The notes under the pieces are model-generated. The model was not told the DNA's origin. It searched no databases and was given only the letters and a program-made list of their open reading frames with translations. DNA of 64,000 nt from Cardiobacterium sp. Marseille-Q4385 (GTDB lineage Bacteria > Pseudomonadota > Gammaproteobacteria > Cardiobacteriales > Cardiobacteriaceae). The position numbers and the translations under genes are program-made. Below are positions 58,116 through 64,000 of this stretch, one piece after another. The DNA lies in contig NZ_OU745373.1 in assembly GCF_916618745.1 (NCBI RefSeq), forward strand, positions 2,432,501 through 2,496,500. The letters are read 5' to 3'. How positions within the stretch are numbered: the first letter of the stretch is position 1; every line of letters starts with the position of its first letter.

Positions 58116-61100
58116 GCAGCCGCCTTCGGGCGGCTGTGAGTTGAAACCTTGCAAGCCACCGAAAACCCCGTGGGGCACCTTGCAGCCGCCTTCGGGCGGC
58201 TGTGAGTTGAAACCCATACGCTCCAATCGCTTGATGAAGGCACGACGGCAGCCGCCTTCGGGCGGCTGTGAGTTGAAACGTTGTAAATCTGTTGCCGCCT
58301 CTCATCCTGCACGCAGCCGCCTTCGGGCGGCTGTGAGTTGAAACTTACTGAATCTATGAAGGTTTGGTCGTCTTCTACGCAGCCGCCTTCGGGCGGCTGT
58401 GAGTTGAAACAATTGATGGTGTTGAAGAATGTATTTTTTGGTCGGCAGCCGCCTTCGGGCGGCTGTGAGTTGAAACCCGGTAACGGGTCGAATGGCACGC
58501 ATAATATCGGGCAGCCGCCTTCGGGCGGCTGTGAGTTGAAACTGGTTATCCTTGCCGTCTCCTTTGTCGCCGTCCTGCAGCCGCCTTCGGGCGGCTGTGA
58601 GTTGAAACAGCGTAAAATCACTGACCGACTGGAAAAAAGTCGCAGCCGCCTTCGGGCGGCTGTGAGTTGAAACCGCATTCCGAAGGCACACCATCCGCCG
58701 AAAAGGCGCAGCCGCCTTCGGGCGGCTGTGAGTTGAAACGAGGTTATCTCGTCAACCTCAACCATTGGATCGTAAGCAGCCGCCTTCGGGCGGCTGTGAG
58801 TTGAAACACGAAAACATATTTCTTATTTACTCCAATAAAAAGCAGCCGCCTTCGGGCGGCTGTGAGTTGAAACCGGGATTGGCTGATGCAGCCGCCACCG
58901 GCGCGACGCAGCCGCCTTCGGGCGGCTGTGAGTTGAAACTTGCTATGCCGCACTTTTTGTTTGGCATGGAGGCGCAGCCGCCTTCGGGCGGCTGTGAGTT
59001 GAAACCGACCCTGCTTGTCCGCAGTGTCGGGAGGTCATCGCAGCCGCCTTCGGGCGGCTGTGAGTTGAAACTAATGTGCGTACATTGTAGTGCAAAAAAT
59101 GCATTGCAGCCGCCTTCGGGCGGCTGTGAGTTGAAACCACCCCTTGCGCGTATAGCCACAAGCCTTGCGTGCGCAGCCGCCTTCGGGCGGCTGTGAGTTG
59201 AAACGTTTGTGACGGCGGTCACGTCCCAAGTATCGGCTGCAGCCGCCTTCGGGCGGCTGTGAGTTGAAACGTAACGACTGTTAGGATCATTGACAGCGTG
59301 TTGCGCAGCCGCCTTCGGGCGGCTGTGAGTTGAAACGCGCCAGTCATCGCGACTGCTCCGTGCCTACGAGAGCAGCCGCCTTCGGGCGGCTGTGAGTTGA
59401 AACCGACTTGTCCTTGTCGCCGTGGTTGCCACCACCACCGCGCAGCCGCCTTCGGGCGGCTGTGAGTTGAAACCGACCCCGCTTGTCCGCAGTGTCGGGA
59501 GGTCATCCGCAGCCGCCTTCGGGCGGCTGTGAGTTGAAACTGCCGGTAACTGTACGCAGTTTGTCGGCAATCCCTGCAGCCGCCTTCGGGCGGCTGTGAG
59601 TTGAAACCGTGGTGGGGATAATGCCCGTCGAGATGTACACGTGCAGCCGCCTTCGGGCGGCTGTGAGTTGAAACTTTTGGAACGACCCGGGGCGGGAAAC
59701 GGGCACAGGCAGCCGCCTTCGGGCGGCTGTGAGTTGAAACCTTTTTTTGGGGAAGGGAGGATGGTGATTTGCGTTAGCAGCCGCCTTCGGGCGGCTGTGA
59801 GTTGAAACTTTTGTGGCGCATCGGCATCAACCCTAAATACACGCAGCCGCCTTCGGGCGGCTGTGAGTTGAAACAATTCCGCTGGAAATGCCGAAGAAAG
59901 ATAACGTGGCAGCCGCCTTCGGGCGGCTGTGAGTTGAAACGTTGCAGCGCCAGCGCCACAGTCACAGCATCAAAAGCAGCCGCCTTCGGGCGGCTGTGAG
60001 TTGAAACAGTGTTTCCACCGGGAAGCGCATATCCGGCAATAGCAGCCGCCTTCGGGCGGCTGTGAGTTGAAACGACAAATTGCGCAAATACGCGCCGATG
60101 AAACCCTGCAGCCGCCTTCGGGCGGCTGTGAGTTGAAACACCGACCATATATATCCTGTCCCCGCTTGAGCCGCAGCCGCCTTCGGGCGGCTGTGAGTTG
60201 AAACGGAAAATCCCGGTAAAGATAAACCGCCGTTTACGCAGCCGCCTTCGGGCGGCTGTGAGTTGAAACTTTATATCCACTATGATTGACTGGCTGAACA
60301 TTGGCAGCCGCCTTCGGGCGGCTGTGAGTTGAAACTTGCAGTATGTCGGCCACTTCCTCACCGCCATGGGGCAGCCGCCTTCGGGCGGCTGTGAGTTGAA
60401 ACAAGAGTGCGTCAAGTTGGGTTTGCAATTTCTGGGCAGCCGCCTTCGGGCGGCTGTGAGTTGAAACGACAAATTGCGCAAATACGCGCCGATGAAACCC
60501 TGCAGCCGCCTTCGGGCGGCTGTGAGTTGAAACAAAATGGCCGAAATGCTAGGAGTATCACCAGAAGGCAGCCGCCTTCGGGCGGCTGTGAGTTGAAACC
60601 GGGGTAGGCAGTTATCCGCTTGGTGGTACACCGGCAGCCGCCTTCGGGCGGCTGTGAGTTGAAACGTCTGCCGCCGTCCACGCCTGTTTGCGTACTTGGC
60701 AGCCGCCTTCGGGCGGCTGTGAGTTGAAACGCGCCATAGCCGGTGACCAGGCAGGCTTTGAGGAGCAGCCGCCTTCGGGCGGCTGTGAGTTGAAACACGA
60801 TGATGACCGCATCCGCGAGCAGATTGAGGCCGCAGCCGCCTTCGGGCGGCTGTGAGTTGAAACTGCTATAAAACCGGCAATTACAAAGCCTGCCTTGGGC
60901 AGCCGCCTTCGGGCGGCTGTGAGTTGAAACGTCTGCGCTGCCACTATCTCGAGGACTATCCGCGCAGCCGCCTTCGGGCGGCTGTGAGTTGAAACTGCTA
61001 TGAAACCGGCAATTACAAAGCCTGCCTTGGCAGCCGCCTTCGGGCGGCTGTGAGTTGAAACGCTTTACGCGGGTCGATGTGGCGCGAGATTTCATGCAGC

Positions 61101-64000
61101 CGCCTTCGGGCGGCTGTGAGTTGAAACCCTACCTGCATCCGCCGATGGCTGGGATGTATCCGCAGCCGCCTTCGGGCGGCTGTGAGTTGAAACTGGCCGT
61201 AGTTACCACCACCACGGCCACCTTTACGCAGCCGCCTTCGGGCGGCTGTGAGTTGAAACTGCTATGAAACCGGCAATTACAAAGCCTGCCTTGCAGCCGC
61301 CTTCGGGCGGCTGTGAGTTGAAACCTCGATATATCGCTCAATCAGCTTGCGCACTATCGCAGCCGCCTTCGGGCGGCTGTGAGTTGAAACTGGCGACATT
61401 CGAATGTTAAGATTAACGTCCTTTGCAGCCGCCTTCGGGCGGCTGTGAGTTGAAACAGGGTTTTTCCCGCGCCGGGTGTCCCAGTAACCAGGCAGCCGCC
61501 TTCGGGCGGCTGTGAGTTGAAACTACGTCATCCAGCGGCTGGATACCGGCGAGTTTGTGCAGCCGCCTTCGGGCGGCTGTGAGTTGAAACTGCTATGAAA
61601 CCGGCAATTACAAAGCCTGCTTTGGCAGGCCGCCTTCGGGCGGCTGTGAGTTGAAACATGTTAAAGCTGCTGGTCCAAACAGAACCTCTGTTGCAGCCGC
61701 CTTCGGGCGGCTGTGAGTTGAAACATAGATGTGGCCATAAGCCATTTGGTAATGCAGGATGCAGCCGCCTTCGGGCGGCTGTGAGTTGAAACCGGCGTGG
61801 CGTGATATTTATCCACACAAATCTGACGCAGCCGCCTTCGGGCGGCTGTGAGTTGAAACTGCGCAGGCTGCGCGAGCACTACGGCATCACACGCAGCCGC
61901 CTTCGGGCGGCTGTGAGTTGAAACCTGTTACTTCACGCGGGATTAAATGCTTAATCAGGCAGCCGCCTTCGGGCGGCTGTGAGTTGAAACGGGAGGGTTT
62001 GACAAATGATATTCGCACCGGCTCGCAGCCGCCTTCGGGCGGCTGTGAGTTGAAACCCTGTTTTTCGCGGTCATTTGAGGGAGTCACTGTGCAGCCGCCT
62101 TCGGGCGGCTGTGAGTTGAAACAGGGTGCCGTCTTTGTTGTAGAAATTGAATTTGACGCAGCCGCCTTCGGGCGGCTGTGAGTTGAAACGGGAAGCTCTC
62201 CAATACTTTCGGCTGGGCGCGGTGGCAGCCGCCTTCGGGCGGCTGTGAGTTGAAACGCCTCATCGCGATGCGCAGCGCTCGCAACTGGCGCAGCCGCCTT
62301 CGGGCGGCTGTGAGTTGAAACGCAGCCCTCGACGTCGATGCCGCTAATGTTGGTATAGCAGCCGCCTTCGGGCGGCTGTGAGTTGAAACGAGTGGGGCAG
62401 TCATGGCGTCAGGGTAGGCGGGGCAGCCGCCTTCGGGCGGCTGTGAGTTGAAACGTTGGTGTAGCGATAGGTCTTGTTGCCCCCGAAGGCAGCCGCCTTC
62501 GGGCGGCTGTGAGTTGAAACCACCTCGCAGTTATTAATACAGCGGCGTACCATAGCAGCCGCCTTCGGGCGGCTGTGAGTTGAAACAAGTCAAAGGATGA
62601 GCAACCGGAGACGAATCTGCTGCAGCCGCCTTCGGGCGGCTGTGAGTTGAAACGCCCCGGCGCGAAACGCGGTGTCGTGTACGAATTGCAGCCGCCTTCG
62701 GGCGGCTGTGAGTTGAAACCGGTGATGGCTCAAACGGCACGCATGATTTGAATGCAGCCGCCTTCGGGCGGCTGTGAGTTGAAACAAATCAACATACTAT
62801 GCTGACTCCTCGCGATGCGCAGCCGCCTTCGGGCGGCTGTGAGTTGAAACGCTACGCGTGAGCAGGTGACCGACACCAATGGTCGCAGCCGCCTTCGGGC
62901 GGCTGTGAGTTGAAACGTCTCCTATCTAGGCCTCTCGCCTTATCGGCGCGGCAGCCGCCTTCGGGCGGCTGTGAGTTGAAACGGACTGCCGTTCGCTTTG
63001 TCCTTGCCGTCCTTGCGCAGCCGCCTTCGGGCGGCTGTGAGTTGAAACCCGGTGATGGCTCAAACGGCACGCATGATTTGAAGCAGCCGCCTTCGGGCGG
63101 CTGTGAGTTGAAACATCCCCTTTGCATTCGGGCGGGATGTTCTTGGCGCAGCCGCCTTCGGGCGGCTGTGAGTTGAAACACAACAAAGAAACCCGCCGCC
63201 GCAGCGATTACCGGCAGCCGCCTTCGGGCGGCTGTGAGTTGAAACAGCGTTTTGGACGCACCGGGGTGTCCAGTGACCAGCAGCCGCCTTCGGGCGGCTG
63301 TGAGTTGAAACGACAACGATATAGCGCCCCTGCTCTATTGGCAGATGCAGCCGCCTTCGGGCGGCTGTGAGTTGAAACGTCTCATTTTTGAGACTAAGTC
63401 GGGTACTACTAGGCAGCCGCCTTCGGGCGGCTGTGAGTTGAAACAATCGCAACTAAACAACGCGCGGTGTCAAATGCTGCAGCCGCCTTCGGGCGGCTGT
63501 GAGTTGAAACCATCCGTTGCCCCGGTGGAAAATGGCAGGTTGGCGCAGCCGCCTTCGGGCGGCTGTGAGTTGAAACAACCCAAAATACACAATCGCGCAC
63601 GAAACCTACGCAGCCGCCTTCGGGCGGCTGTGAGTTGAAACACCCTCTTTACCCTTGCCGTAGTCCTCAAGCTCTTGCAGCCGCCTTCGGGCGGCTGTGA
63701 GTTGAAACTATAGTAGTTATAGAGATACCAAAGGCTGCCCGGTGCAGCCGCCTTCGGGCGGCTGTGAGTTGAAACAACCATTACGCCACCATCCTTTCTT
63801 CCAACGACCGCAGCCGCCTTCGGGCGGCTGTGAGTTGAAACGGCTTGACCCAAGAGGAGGGCATACGGGTCGGCTCCGCAGCCGCCTTCGGGCGGCTGTG
63901 AGTTGAAACGGGATCGGGATCTCGTTTGGCCAAATACTCGTCAGCAGCCGCCTTCGGGCGGCTGTGAGTTGAAACGGCTGGCTGGCCTTTGCCCTACCCG
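58116..64000 (+). CRISPR. Main type I-C CRISPR array, 89 repeats, continues beyond the window
   Basis: I counted 89 repeats of 32 nt, the first at 58116-58147 and the last at 63944-63975, with 88 complete spacers (mostly 33-36 nt; one of 38) and one cut by the window edge. The unit reads GCAGCCGCC, TTCG, GGCGGCTG, TGAGTTGAAAC: an 8-bp stem with a UUCG loop and a conserved 3' handle. All copies look identical except repeat 54 (61625-61657), which has an extra G (GCAGGCCGCC). The leader-cas2 side is at the left. Repeats do not decay toward the right, so the trailer end is not reached. Spacers recur as exact or near duplicates: 30 and 36; 14 and 21; 42, 44, 48 and 53; 70 and 75. Confidence 0.98.

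Noticed and set aside
58116..63975. Many open frames on both strands of the array encoding runs such as FQLTAARRRL, NSQPPEGGC and QPPSGGCELK
   Set aside because: They are translations of the CRISPR repeat in its different frames; spacer lengths happen to keep frames open.

Overview
The window is GC-rich chromosomal DNA from a gammaproteobacterium. Gene content (hisS-yfgM-bamB-der order, a complete Rsx/Rnf operon, gamma-type Asd, DarP, DsbD, a TbpB-like surface lipoprotein) and intergenic repeats resembling neisserial ones suggest a Cardiobacterium-like mucosal commensal. That assignment is inference; no rRNA is present.

Layout. 1-3.35 kb: end of hisS, then yfgM, bamB and der, closed by a terminator. 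3.37-4.2 kb: an IS5-type element with a 10-bp deletion in its transposase. 4.2-6.2 kb: a leftward membrane protein, an SPFH/SHOCT protein and a DUF350 protein. 6.3-15 kb: rsxABCDGE, with three extra ORFs between rsxC and rsxE, and a repeat-laden rsxC 3' end. 15-30.1 kb: two tRNA-Arg, an ATP-grasp enzyme, VOC protein, dsbD, hicAB, a NosL-like lipoprotein, two HAD phosphatases, a TbpB-like lipoprotein, ccmB, DUF2726, asd, ampG, a YfeH-type transporter, Nudix and GNAT proteins, and three tRNA-Lys. 30.25-32.05 kb: a full-length second copy of the IS5-type element in opposite orientation, then an IS630-type element lying in a dispersed intergenic repeat. 32.5-43.4 kb, mostly leftward: a NAD-kinase-like protein and SPFH partner behind a double palindrome, an AT-rich orphan, oligopeptidase B, two paralogous exported proteins, a DpaA-like L,D-transpeptidase and dacB; darP is rightward. 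43.5-47.4 kb: DUF2318 plus two FtsX-type permeases, which look like part of a P19-type iron-uptake operon without its ATPase.

47.5 kb to the end is a type I-C CRISPR-Cas locus in one orientation: cas3, a DUF2188 ORF, a five-repeat decayed CRISPR array, cas5c, cas8c, cas7c, cas4, an AT-rich nuclease-helicase gene (PD-(D/E)XK-like N-terminus plus DUF2075 helicase), cas1, cas2, a leader, and an array of at least 89 repeats that runs off the window. The inserted nuclease-helicase, in the middle of the spacer-acquisition genes, is the strongest candidate for something undescribed. cas7 and cas4 carry neisserial DNA-uptake words, and the cas4-cas1 stretch carries Pasteurellaceae uptake words, so the cassette appears to have been assembled by transformation. 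Several near-duplicate spacers read as a Zot-like P-loop and acidic/glycine-rich linkers, pointing to repeated immunisation against filamentous phages.
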